Of a DNA stretch of 64,000 nucleotides, positions 1 to 10,259 are shown one piece after another (position 1 is the first letter of the stretch; every line of letters starts with the position of its first letter). Location: contig JANTQF010000079.1 in the NCBI GenBank assembly GCA_032988165.1, positions 1 to 64,000 on the forward strand, written 5' to 3'. The DNA comes from Emmonsiellopsis sp. PD_33 (Eukaryota; Ascomycota; Eurotiomycetes; Onygenales; Ajellomycetaceae). A program made the position numbers and the translations under genes. Below the pieces are notes generated by a model. It worked only from the letters and a program-made list of their open reading frames with translations. It was not told the DNA's origin and did no database searches.

Positions 1-118
1 TACCGAATAATTACCTAAATTACCGAATTCTCTCATATAATTCGGAATGATTCGGTAATTTATAATACCGATTCGGTACTATTCGGTAACTGTTTTTCGC
101 AAAAATACCGATTCGGTT
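1..118. repeat. Cluster of TACCGA/TCGGTA inverted motifs at the window edge
   Basis: The first 118 bases carry the word TACCGA or its reverse complement TCGGTA at least six times: near 1, 21, 50, 66-78, 81 and 106. Two of these form near-palindromes; TACCGATTCGGTA at 66-78 is a perfect odd palindrome. The motif does not recur in the following kilobase. This could be the end of an inverted-repeat transposon or a tandem array running off the left edge. The identity cannot be settled from this window. Confidence 0.55.
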
Positions 119-1293
119 TACACACTGCCCAGAGTCCCACCAGACCCCAGATAGTTTATTGTTCCTGGCCCATAGACCCCCCGCTAAGCACTAGTAAGAA
201 TACCGGGCTGCCGACGGCGCGTTTGATCCCGCTCGGTTCAGCGTCGTGCTGGTTGCTCGCAAGTTCGAGATCCATGCATGATATTCACATGTGTCTGTGG
301 CATCCATTCTTCCAGTTTTTCGGGGTTGGAAACGAGAAATGATACGAACCGTGTCTGTGCCGTGCATTGTGATAACGGGGAATGTCGACGATGAATGTGA
401 ATGATGGTATCGGCCCCTTAATTTGCGCCATTTCGCTGGGTCATGAATCTTCAGGGCACGCCATGTACTTGTAGAAGTACCGGGATGTAGGCTTTTTGCA
501 TTGCTTGGGACTTCGGTGAGAATGGAGACATATGAACTGCAAAACAAGGGAACTCCGAATTGAGTTTCCCCGTATTATGAATCTGTAGGACAAACATAGC
601 CCAGATCGCGACAGTCTCCGGCAGCTAAACACGCCACCTCTCCCGGGCGAGATGAGATTGGGGAACAGAGAACAGTCGGTGACAGTGAGGAAGAAGCCAG
701 CAAGGTGGCAATCGGTCAGAACTGGCTGTAATTTTGCCATTATCGGGTTTTATATTACTTACCGATCAAGGCCTGTCTCCATCTTCTAGACTATCAGACT
801 ATCCTTTTCTGAGATAGTTCCACCCCGTCCGACAGTGACATTCTTACTATTTCTCATGTGCCGGTGCCACTCATTGCCCGCGTTCTCTTCCTCTAGGACA
901 AGGTCTTCTTCTTCTGCTTCTCTTCCCTGTGGGCAAAAAAGCTCAAAGCTCAAGCAGAGGATTCTTGACCCAATTTCCTGGTCTGAATAAATTGTGTGTC
1001 CGGGGTGTGCATCTCTACTTCTTCTCCCTCGATTTCGGTTTCTCCTTGTTTTTCTCCCTCCACCTGCTTATTTACCTGTTCATTCACCATCTCTTTCCCG
1101 AGTGAGTGTTTCTGGTTGGTGGAGAAAGCAAAAGCGGACAGTTAGATATGTGCATGGGAAATCCTCAATGATGCAGCCGGTTTCCCCTCCTTTCCCCTGA
1201 AAGAGCTCTTTTTTGGTTCCTGTTACCTTTGCTGGTTGTCAGCAGCTAGAAAGGAAAGAAAAGAAAAGGAAAATAAAAGCTGTGAAAGTGGGG
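119..1293. other. Intergenic region upstream of the GT32 gene
   Basis: About 1.2 kb without a supported gene. Open frames here are short, overlap on both strands and resemble no family. The last 400 bases before the GT32 gene are pyrimidine-rich (TCTTCTTC and CTTCTC runs near 905-925 and 1015-1090), which is typical of fungal promoters and 5' leaders. No RNA gene was seen. Confidence 0.5.
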
Positions 1294-2619
1294 ATGGGAA
1301 GACAAAGAAGCAGCAGCAGCCTCAGCATCGACGCCGCGATAGGAAAAGGGGCAACAAACCAACCCATGCACACCGCAAAGATATACACAGCAAAGATGCT
1401 CGCCAAAAAGCCCCGGCTGACCCGGCGGCTCATATCCGGCTGTATCGCATTCATCTTCCTTGTCATCTATCTCTCCACCGCAGCCTCCTCCAGCACCTAC
1501 GACCCCGACTTCTCCCCCAGCGCCTCCCGGCTGTCCGGTATCTTTCCGCGCAAGATCTGGCAGACGTGGAAGGTCGACCCGCTCGAGTTTGAAGAACGAG
1601 ACCTCACCTGCGCGCGCAGCTGGACCTCGAAAAACCCAAACTATAGATACGAGGTCCTAACCGACCAGAACGACCTGTACTATGTCGAAACGCATTTCGG
1701 GCCCGGCGCTCTCAATCGGCCCGATATCATATACATCTACCGCGAACTGACGGCGAAGATTATCAAGGCGGACCTACTGCGCTACCTCGTCATGTACGTC
1801 GAGGGCGGCGTGTACGCGGATATCGACGTCGAGGCCCTGAAGCCGCTGGACCGGTTCATCCCCGACCGCTTCGAGGAGAAGGACGTCGACATGATCATCG
1901 GCGTCGAAGTCGACCAGCCCGAATACAAGAACCACCCCATCCTCGGCCCCAAAAGCCAGTCCTTCTGCCAATGGACATTTATCTGCAAGGCGCGGCAGCC
2001 CGTCATGCTCAAGCTGGTCGACAACATCATCCGCTGGCTAAACGAGCTGTCCAAAAAGCAAGGCGTGCCCATCTCGCAGATATCCCTCGACTTCGACGAC
2101 GTGATCTCAGGCACGGGGCCCAGCGCCTTCACCGGCGCGATTCTGGAAGAAATGTCCCGCCGCGTCGGCCACACGGTCTCCTGGGACCCGTTCCACAACA
2201 TGGCCGAGTCCAAGCTGGTCGGCAACATCCTCGTGCTGACCGTCGAAGCCTTCGCCGCCGGCCAGGGCCACTCGGACTCGGGCAACCACAACACGCGCAC
2301 CGCGCTGGTCAAACACCACTACCACGCCTCCGGCTGGCCGAACAACCACCCGCGGTACAAGCACCCGATGTTCGGCGAGGTGGAGCGCTGCAACTGGGAT
2401 GCAGTCTGCGTGCAGGAGTGGGATCGCAATAAGGAGCAGTTCGACGCCCTGCCGCTGGAGGAACAGGCGAAGAGAATCGCGGTCAAGCAGTTCGCGGATG
2501 CCGTGAGGTCGAACAAGAACCCCGCTGCCCAGCCGCCGGTGGTCAATCCGGCACCCGCCGCCGCGCCGCAGCCGGTGCCTGTGCCGGAGCTGGCGCAGGG
2601 GAATCCGCAGAGTCCTTGA
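1294..2619 (+). CDS. GT32 family alpha-1,6-mannosyltransferase (Och1/Hoc1-like)
   Basis: Single-exon gene of 441 codons counted from the first in-frame ATG; later ATGs at 1366 and 1396 are also possible starts. It reads as a type II Golgi membrane protein: a short basic N-terminus, one membrane anchor at about residues 45-64, then the catalytic domain. The domain opens with FPRKIWQTWK, the entry signature of Och1-type enzymes. It contains GGVYADIDVE, whose DxD (D176, D178) binds the metal-GDP-mannose. Known family role: transfer of mannose from GDP-mannose to N-glycan cores in the cis-Golgi. The C-terminal 40 residues are Pro/Ala-rich and probably disordered. Whether it is the true Och1 orthologue or a paralogue such as Hoc1 cannot be decided here. 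It converges with the next gene. Confidence 0.85.
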   Translation: MGRQRSSSSLSIDAAIGKGATNQPMHTAKIYTAKMLAKKPRLTRRLISGCIAFIFLVIYLSTAASSSTYDPDFSPSASRLSGIFPRKIWQTWKVDPLEFEERDLTCARSWTSKNPNYRYEVLTDQNDLYYVETHFGPGALNRPDIIYIYRELTAKIIKADLLRYLVMYVEGGVYADIDVEALKPLDRFIPDRFEEKDVDMIIGVEVDQPEYKNHPILGPKSQSFCQWTFICKARQPVMLKLVDNIIRWLNELSKKQGVPISQISLDFDDVISGTGPSAFTGAILEEMSRRVGHTVSWDPFHNMAESKLVGNILVLTVEAFAAGQGHSDSGNHNTRTALVKHHYHASGWPNNHPRYKHPMFGEVERCNWDAVCVQEWDRNKEQFDALPLEEQAKRIAVKQFADAVRSNKNPAAQPPVVNPAPAAAPQPVPVPELAQGNPQSP

Positions 2620-3297
2620 CGGGTTCTTTTCGCGGTTTTATATTTCGCGCGTGTATCATAGAGGGTGGTAAATAAACAAATAACCGCGCCTTGAGGCTGT
2701 GAGTTGAATAAGTTCCTTTGGAAGAAATATGAGGTCATGATCATATATATATTTTTAGTCTTCTTCTTTTTTCTTTTGTTTTGGTGTGTTTTCTTTTTGT
2801 GTTTTATGTTAGATAGTTTGGGCCGGTGGTGTTTATTTTATTTTTATAAGGTTCTGTGATTTCGTTTACTCATGGTTTGTTTACCACCACCCCCCTTTTC
2901 CACCTTGTCCGTTCATGCTTTATATTGATAGTTAAATACCCGCCCGCCTTCAACCTTGCGCTGGATCTGGTGTTTTGAGATATGGGGTTTCGTTCACCGT
3001 TTGGTTTTTGGTTTTTTTCTATTATCTGCTTGCTTGCTTGCTTTGTTCGGTGCTTTCATCTTATGGAGGAAATGGTAAATCATTCCCATATCTTCTCATA
3101 GCATATGCGCTGCACTGTACATAACATAAACATACATACATACAGACATGATCATTACGTATTTACTTCACTCTATCCATTTTTTCTATAATCCCGCGTA
3201 GTTCCCGCCTCCAATGGTATGGTATCAAGAAATGCCACGAGAAAAAAAAAAAAAAAAAACGACCACCTACATACATAGCCTTAACAAAGACAATTAA
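2620..3297. other. Convergent intergenic 3' region
   Basis: Shared 3' flank of the GT32 gene and the Rqc1 gene. It is T-rich, with AATAAA-like signals just after the GT32 stop (near 2668) and an A(18) run near 3243. It contains no gene that I can support. Confidence 0.5.
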
Positions 3298-5512
3298 TTA
3301 CCCCCCCATCTGCGCCCGCAACTCCCCCTCCAACAAATCAACCAACAACGGCGAATTCAGTTCCGCCGCCGCATCATGCATAAACGGCTGCCACAGCTCC
3401 GGGTCCAGCTGCCGTAGTCTGCGAACCCAATCGGAGACCGGGTTGGGACTATTTTCCGCATCGTCTACATCCCAGTTTCCTCGATCCACGCCGTTCACGA
3501 GTAGAAAGTCCTGCAGTTCGCGGAGGCCGTGGTTGAAGAGGTACTCTTCGGGGTGCAATTCGTTTTCGATATCATCGTCGTCGTCGTTGTCGGTGTCAGG
3601 GTCTAGTTGGTCGTTAGGTTCGTGCGGGAATGGCTCTATGTCCTCGATATCGTGTTCCCGGTGGGTATCATCGCCGTTTTCACCGTTTAGGCCAAAAATT
3701 TGTCGGGCGACTTCTAGAATGCCTGTATGGTTCTGGGCTGAGGAGGCGTCTGCTAGAGGCTCGCCGGGCGGCAGGGGGTCGGAGGCGGACATGCGCCCTG
3801 CTACGAAGTAGCGCGGGAGGTGTGTCGTGACTGCAGGGATATCTGAGAGTAGGACGTGTCGGGCAATGTCTAGTGAGATTTCGGGTGGCTCCATGATGTC
3901 CTTTGATGGGGTGAAGGTATCTGCCACCTCCACGAAGACGGAGATCGCCTCAGGGGTATTCCAGATATCCTTGGCCCGGGCAATGTAGAGCTCGCAAAGC
4001 AATTCGTGTGGTTGGTTGGGTGCCTGGACGCCCCATATTTGTTGCGGGATGGGTTCGATATTTAGTTCCTGTGCCAGACGGCAGAATATCCAGGGGTATC
4101 GGGACATTGCTTTTCGGAGTTGTGCTCGGCATTCTGTGGGGTTACCCTGGAGGAAATGGGCTAGGGCGAGCGAGCATTGGATATTTGGGAAGTCTTCCCA
4201 GCGTTCCTTGAAAAATGGATGGGAGCAGAGCTTGATGAAATGGGAATGCTCTCTCCCTCTGATCGCCAGGGAATCAATTATTAGGTTTATGCAATAGTGA
4301 TCGTCAGGATCTAGACTCAGGAGTAGCTTTGCCCACTCATAAGCTGTCTTCAGTGTACCCTTCATCTCCAAGTTTTTGATATATCTCCATCCTGCAAGCC
4401 AGAGCTCACGGTTGGCACCGACATTAAAATCTAATCTTGCCTTTCCTTCTTTTAGGCGGTTGCCGAAGGAGGAGTGGACGGAGCGGCCAATATTGAATAA
4501 GGCTCTTTCAAGAAGGTCACCTGAAACGGCATGGTCGCCTTGATGCTTTGCAATTTCAGACACTTGCAGCAAGCTCGAAATGTGGTATGCTATTAAAATG
4601 TAAGTATCAATGCGCCGGTAGGATGTGAGCTATATGGACCAACGTACGATTGTATTGGAGATGGTGGATCATCCTTTCCGGCTCCATCGATTCTACACAC
4701 ATCTCAAATTGTCTCTGAGCATCCTTGTAAGCCGTATTGTGAACCAGTTTATATTCCGTCCGGTCCGACCCAAGCTTGTTGACAACCTCCATTCCAAGAC
4801 CTCCGCTAGTTGCCCGGGGCCATTCATCCTTGGCCTGCATCAAGACATTTTTGCGTAGAGCTGCCCCAGTCAGATCCTGCCCTCGACTCACAGGATTATA
4901 ACGTCCCGTAAGCGCCCGGCCCAAATCCACTGGTTGGTTTCTGTTCCTTCGGTCCGCTCCCGTGCTGGTGTTCTCGTTTATGTTTTCGAGCACCACGTTG
5001 CCAAAGAGCTTCTTCATCTCGTTTATCGCATTGAGTCGTCGCGGGTCGATAGCTAGAAGTTCGTCAAGTTCTTCTGACAGCCGCTCATCCAAGGCATCCC
5101 CGCGCGTAGCAAGGTCCATATCGTCAGATCGCGCAGGCTCTTTAGCAGCCAGGGCTTTCAACGCACGGTCGATCTCATCAAGTTCCGAATCCTCCACTCG
5201 CGCCACAGCGGCTTTCTGTTCCGGCGCACTGGCTGCCTTCTTCGCCTTTTTCTTTTTCTTCTTCTTTTTCTTCGCTTCTCCCGGTTTTGAGGGGGCGGAG
5301 GGCTTCTCTATTGTTTCCGTTGGTGGTTCCGGTATCGACGCCTCCGAGTCGGATTTATCCTCTGCATCTTGACTCTCGAGCAAGTCAAAGGCGTTAAATT
5401 TTGGCTTCGTCTGGTTGAAATCATAAACTTCATCATCCGAGTCCTCTGGCACAGCATTTGCCAGCTCCTCTTCTTGCTGCTTTTGCAGCTTCCGGAGCGC
5501 TCTTGAAGACAT
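3298..5512 (-). CDS. rqc1: Rqc1/TCF25 family ribosome quality control protein
   Basis: Two exons, 4648-5512 and 3298-4589, with a 58-bp intron (GTACGT...AATAG); the spliced product is 718 aa. The splice joins LQYN to PYHISSLLQVSEIAK, the conserved NPYH-SLLQ core of the TCF25/Nulp1 family. The N-terminus has acidic patches and a nuclear-signal-like run of nine lysines (residues 81-89). The middle is helical and TPR-like, and an Asp-rich stretch precedes the C-terminus. In yeast Rqc1 works with Ltn1, Rqc2 and Cdc48 on 60S subunits carrying stalled nascent chains and promotes ubiquitin-dependent extraction. The mammalian homologue TCF25 was first described as a transcription factor. The gene is head-to-head with the PP2C gene across about 395 bp. 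Confidence 0.88.
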
Positions 5513-5907
5513 GGTGCGGGGTGCGGAGAAGGCGGCGGGGAGTCGGCAGCGTTTTATGGCAAAGGAAGAAGGGAGAGGAATGACATGGCCAGCCCTGTAT
5601 AGCTGCTCATGGAAGGGTATCTGGGAGACCTGAGAATCCCGAAAGACTCGGCATCGGTTTTGATATCAAACAAATGCGGCTCAAAACGCGAAGTATGATT
5701 CAAGACGGCGGGATCCCAACTAGGACTAGCGGCGTGCAGCCCTGTGCTGAGTCAGCCATCCCGTTGCTTGGCATCCGGTCTTCCCAATCAGGCAGCTCCA
5801 ACGTCAACCTCAACCTCCGCCTGATTTATCCTATCCACGAGGAATTTCTTGGGGATGAACTGCTTGTCTTAGATTAATTTCCCCCCGGTTCTACTCCTAC
5901 GGCTCCG
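5513..5907. promoter_or_regulatory. Bidirectional promoter region, rqc1 / PP2C
   Basis: A 395-bp gap between two divergently transcribed ATGs, so it must hold both promoters. A CCAAT pentamer is visible near 5786. No TATA box close to either start stands out. Confidence 0.45.
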
Positions 5908-7839
5908 ATGCGTCGCGCAGCCGGCCACGTTTTCCGTACCGCTCGCTGTCCCCCTCTCCGCAACATCGGGCGGACCCCTCTTGCGCCGTTCACCACCAGC
6001 CATGCAGTAGCGGTGCGGGCTGCCTCGTCGACGAGAAAAACCGCGTCCTTCATTCCCGCCACGCTACAATCATCCATGCACTTCCGGAATCTTTCCGTGG
6101 CGTTCATTTCGACTTTGGTGGCATCGGGCGCCTACTACGCTTACAAAGGAAGCCAACAGCCAGGAGCCGTCTCCAACCCATTCTCATCTCCATCCGCGAC
6201 TCAGACGAGGGGAATTTCATCAGGGGAAAGTGTGGGGCGATTGGCAGAGGAGACTACACGCCGGGCTCTGTTGGTGGAGAATGATCAGTTCTATGCAAGC
6301 AGTATTGTCGGAACCGAACCCCTCTCAAAGGAAACAGATGACGCTGGAAGGAAGGTGCTGGAAATGCTGAGCCCCGAACAAGTGAACCAGAAGTTGAGGC
6401 GGAATGAGGAATCGTATCTGGTGGGCCGCGGGCAAGGCGTCGTTCGATATGACGTTGTTCAGTTACCCAGCAACGACCCAATCGAAGACGACCATGCGGA
6501 GAAAATAGTCGAGGTGCCGCAGTCGGTGGCTGCCCCCCGGGATGGCGCAACAACTAGTGACTGGATGTTTTGGGGCGTTTTCGATGGCCATTCGTGAGTT
6601 GAAATCATAAAAAACTGGGCGTGAGCCAATCGACTAACATGTCATGCAGGGGATGGACCACATCAGCCAAATTACGCCAGGCCCTGATCTCCTTTGTTGC
6701 GCGCGAACTAAATGCTACGTATAAGTCAGCTGCATCAGACCCTTCAAAGACATTCCCATCACCTGAGGCCATTGATGCTGCGATTAAAACTGGCTTCGTC
6801 CGACTTGACCATGAAATCGTCCATGAAAGTGTTGATAAGGTGCTGAAATCAAACTCGAAGCGGGTAGCAGCAGAGCTACTGGCCCCTGCGTTGTCCGGAT
6901 CTTGCGCTCTCCTTGCCTTCTATGATACTAGGTCAAAGATGCTTCGAGTTGCATGCACTGGAGATTCGAGAGCAGTGCTTGGACGCAGATCCACGAGCGG
7001 GAAATGGACTGCTACCGCTCTTTCAGAAGATCAGACTGGAGGCACCCCATCTGAAGTTGAGCGACTTCGCCGAGAGCATCCCGGCGAGGACTATGTTGTC
7101 CGAAACGGCAGAATTCTCGGCGGTCTCGAGCCCAGCCGTGCTTTCGGAGACTCATTCTACAAATGGAAGCGAGAAACCCAGGATAAAATCAAGCGTTACT
7201 ACTTTGGGAGAACACCCCATCAGCTTCTGAAAACACCCCCATACGTTACGGCCGAGCCTATAATCACCACCACACCCGTTGAACCACGCAATGGCGACTT
7301 TGTCGTCTTGGCCACGGATGGTCTATGGGAGATGCTCAGCAACGAAGAAGTCGTCGGGCTAGTTGGGCAGTGGATAGAACAGCAGCGCTCCACTCAAGGC
7401 AACGGAGGTGCCACGAGCTGGCTCAAGAGCTGGTGGCGCTCGGAACCAACACTTCCCGTGGAACACACCGAGGGTGACAAGACAGATGGACAACGCCTTC
7501 CCATCCGCCAGCAACAGTACGCCATCCCCCCCGCCAGCACCCGATTCGTTGTCGAGGATAAGAACGCAGCTACCCATTTGGTTCGCAATGCACTTGGTGG
7601 CAAGGACAAGGACATGGTTTGTGCATTGCTCACACTTCCAAGCCCGTACTCGAGGAGATATCGGTATGTCCATCATCCTTTACCCCACACATTTCTAACC
7701 CTCCTCATGACTAACTCGTATCTATAGTGATGATCTCACCGTTGAAGTCATCTTCTTCGGCGAAGGCCCGGATAGCGGTAACGTAACTCTAAACACCGAA
7801 GCCAGCGCTACGACGACCGATGCTAGACCAAAGCTGTAG
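5908..7839 (+). CDS. Mitochondrial PP2C-type phosphatase (Ptc5/PDH phosphatase-like)
   Basis: Three exons, 5908-6593, 6650-7663 and 7728-7839, with introns of 56 and 64 bp; 603 aa. The first about 45 residues are rich in Arg, Ser and Ala with no acidic residues, as in a mitochondrial presequence. A hydrophobic segment follows near residues 65-80. PP2C metal-site motifs are present: GVFDGHSGW (D226), SGSCALLAFYDT, TGDSRAVLG (D334) and LATDGLWE (D452). This layout matches yeast Ptc5 and animal PDP1, which dephosphorylate the pyruvate dehydrogenase E1-alpha subunit in the mitochondrion. The substrate is inferred from the family. The first intron splits the codon after DGH, and the splice restores the motif. 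The 3' end converges on cox18. Confidence 0.83.
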
Positions 7840-8893
7840 AAAAATAAAGGACTGTAGATTTTTTTTTGTTTTTCACCTGCGTCGTAGCATCACAGCTCGA
7901 TCTTACTATTTACCGTTTCGTAGCGAACGGAGCGGGGTCATAGTAGCTTCTTTCCGCCCATGTTTTCTTCTTTTTCTTTGCCATTTCTATAGGGGCTAGC
8001 AAGCTTATTGTTTTTTTTTTTTTTGTTCACGGTATGGCGTTTTAGTGGATAGACATATACAAATCGTAATAGTCTAGCTCATCCAGTGTTTATCTTTGGC
8101 ATCCTTGTTCTTCATGGCAGTTGCTTGGTATATGAGACGCCATCCCCTGATAACAAAAAATGCCCAGTTTATTACTATAGGTGTCAAAAAGGCTAGTGGG
8201 TGGTGTGTTGTGGTATCTTCCCGCTATCCCTCCTACTATGTATATCGAGTGTAGACTTGCGCAACCCCCTCCCAAAACTAGAAAAAGAAAATACATAAAC
8301 CGCGACTATCATCACATCGCCAGCTAATATACATACACCCGAAAAACTCCGTTCCCGTTTCCCGTTCCATTCCCATTCCAATATGCATAGTATACAAAAA
8401 ACCCCCAAAATCAGGCGAGTTTTTAGTTATCTATCCCCTTGCGAATGTGTAAAAAAAAAAAAAAGGCTTCTATAAATTAGGCCTTCAGATCTCGCTACCC
8501 CGGTTGCCCCCTCCGTCTTCTTCCACCTTTTATCCACCCCGCCCCTGGTTTCTCCTTTCTTTCCACCGCTGGCTAATGGCAACAGCTGAACCGTCGGATA
8601 GCGTGCTCGGTCCACCAGTGTGGGTGATTGTTCTATGGATACCCCTCTATAGAGTTAATCGAGATTCATCCGCAGTTCATACTATAAGTTGATATTTCAG
8701 GGGTTTGCTCGTCTGTCTTCCAATTTTCCCGAGTGCCAGTGTTTCGTTTCGTATTCCTGATCTCAGGGAGTAGAAGTGTCGGTTATTGTTGAAAGAGGAA
8801 GAGTTGAGAAAATTGATCAATTACCCGGGCAAATCGGCGTGCCATATCGGGGGATATGTAATGTGTCCGTCCACGGTCGATTGGTCGATTCGT
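7840..8893. other. Convergent intergenic region
   Basis: About 1 kb between two 3' ends. It is T-rich, with an AATAAA-like element right after the phosphatase stop (7841-7848) and poly-A/T runs at 8010 and 8450. No supported gene. Confidence 0.45.
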
Positions 8894-9934
8894 CTACGGA
8901 GATATCTTCCGAGATCTTTTCAACGGCAATGGTTCATTTTCAAGTGTTCTTTGATAATGAATTGGGTTGCATGGTTTCGGGACATCGGGTAGTGGCATAA
9001 ATCGTTTCAAAAGTTGGGATTGGATAATAGCTGTGGCGCTGCTAAATATCCAGTATACCAGAAGTGCCGCAGGGATTTCTGAAAAGAAAAAAACCGGCCC
9101 CACCGTGATGGCAACAATCTGCAAAATCAGTCTGACAAAAGCCATCGTCTCATGATTCACAAAGTCTGGTTTCCAACCCCAGGTAACACTGGTAAACATC
9201 GTGGCCGAAAGAGTGAGTGGGAGGATATAATACATGTCGGGAGCGATCAAGTCATTAAACCATAGCATCCCCTCTGTAGACAGGGAGGCATCGACGGGTA
9301 TCTGTGCTTTGGCAGCCCCTGGGTACAGCCATTCGTGGAGCTTTCCGAATAGACCGGCATCCCAACCGACCATTGCCCGCATGCTTTCCATGAAAGATAG
9401 CCACACGGGGAGCTGTAAGAGCGGTAGATACGAAGCCCATGGACGGACACCGTGCCGCTCAAAAAGGTCGGACTGCCGTATATTGAATTGGACAGCTGTG
9501 GTTAATTCTGACCCTAACAATAATCGATCTCCGTTTTCTTGGAGTTTGGCCGCCGTACGTCGCTTCTCGACCTCTGCCCATGTACGAAGCGCCGGGACAA
9601 GTCTAGCTCTCTTGTTTCTTTGGGCCACCGAGTAATACTGCATGGGAATCGAGGTTACTGATCTGACGAGGACGGCCGTGAGGGGGATCGATGCCACCCA
9701 TGGAAGACCAGTGAAAGAGTGGACTCCTTGCAGGAGAGCATGAGCAGACTCGATGCACGGAGTTATCAAATCATGAGAGGGCCGCGACGGGTGGAAATTG
9801 CGAGTCTGTTGAGCAATGCTTCGGTTCCTCGCCGGGGGGAGCCAGCTGCGGGATGCTGTTCGGGGAAGCTGGACAGCCCGGAGCGGACCGCCTGCTTGGA
9901 CGGCATTGAAGCTCGCGCGGTAGCCAAATGTCAT
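8894..9934 (-). CDS. cox18: Oxa1/YidC family inner-membrane insertase, Cox18-like
   Basis: Single exon, 346 aa. The basic, acid-free N-terminus ending near RNFHPSRPS looks like a mitochondrial targeting peptide. Hydrophobic segments begin at about residue 77 (LPWVASIPLTAVLV) and recur in the C-terminal half, including SYLPLLQLPVWLSFMESMR, a typical Oxa1-superfamily stretch. The protein lacks the long matrix tail of Oxa1, and its length fits Cox18. Known role of Cox18: export of the Cox2 C-terminus across the inner membrane during cytochrome oxidase assembly. Choosing Cox18 over Oxa1 rests on the missing coiled ribosome-binding tail and overall resemblance. It shares a short bidirectional promoter with alg11. 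Confidence 0.78.
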   Translation of the reverse strand: MTFGYRASFNAVQAGGPLRAVQLPRTASRSWLPPARNRSIAQQTRNFHPSRPSHDLITPCIESAHALLQGVHSFTGLPWVASIPLTAVLVRSVTSIPMQYYSVAQRNKRARLVPALRTWAEVEKRRTAAKLQENGDRLLLGSELTTAVQFNIRQSDLFERHGVRPWASYLPLLQLPVWLSFMESMRAMVGWDAGLFGKLHEWLYPGAAKAQIPVDASLSTEGMLWFNDLIAPDMYYILPLTLSATMFTSVTWGWKPDFVNHETMAFVRLILQIVAITVGPVFFFSEIPAALLVYWIFSSATAIIQSQLLKRFMPLPDVPKPCNPIHYQRTLENEPLPLKRSRKISP

Positions 9935-10259
9935 GGTGGTAATCGTGGCTCGGGGGCTCGGCTACGACACCCTCGCGCAGCGCATTCAATGGGCGGTGGC
10001 AGCAACAAGCAAGGGATGTCGTCGGGCTTCTTGTTCCTGGAGGGAAAAAAAGGATGAGCCCGGAAGGCGGAGAAAGTGTGTCTCCGGGCACGGTCGCCGA
10101 GCTGCCACGTGACGCCTCGATATCGGAGACGTCACTGCTTCCTCAACTTCTGCCAACGTCAACAATTGACTGCGGGGCATCTTCAGGCAGAGTCTCTCGC
10201 TAATCCCCAGCTATGAACGGGCCGCTGCTACAGTCTTCCTCGTCCATCGACCTCTTGCC
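9935..10259. promoter_or_regulatory. Bidirectional promoter region, cox18 / alg11, with E-box and CRE-like site
   Basis: A 325-bp gap between divergent ATGs. It contains a CACGTG E-box at 10106-10111 (bHLH type) and a GACGTCA CRE-like heptamer at 10128-10134, only about 17 bp apart. Function is inferred from motif and position. Confidence 0.4.

Noticed and set aside
1213..1293. Upstream extension of the GT32 frame
   Set aside because: It would need a TTG start. The first ATG in phase is at 1294, and the membrane anchor is placed normally from there.
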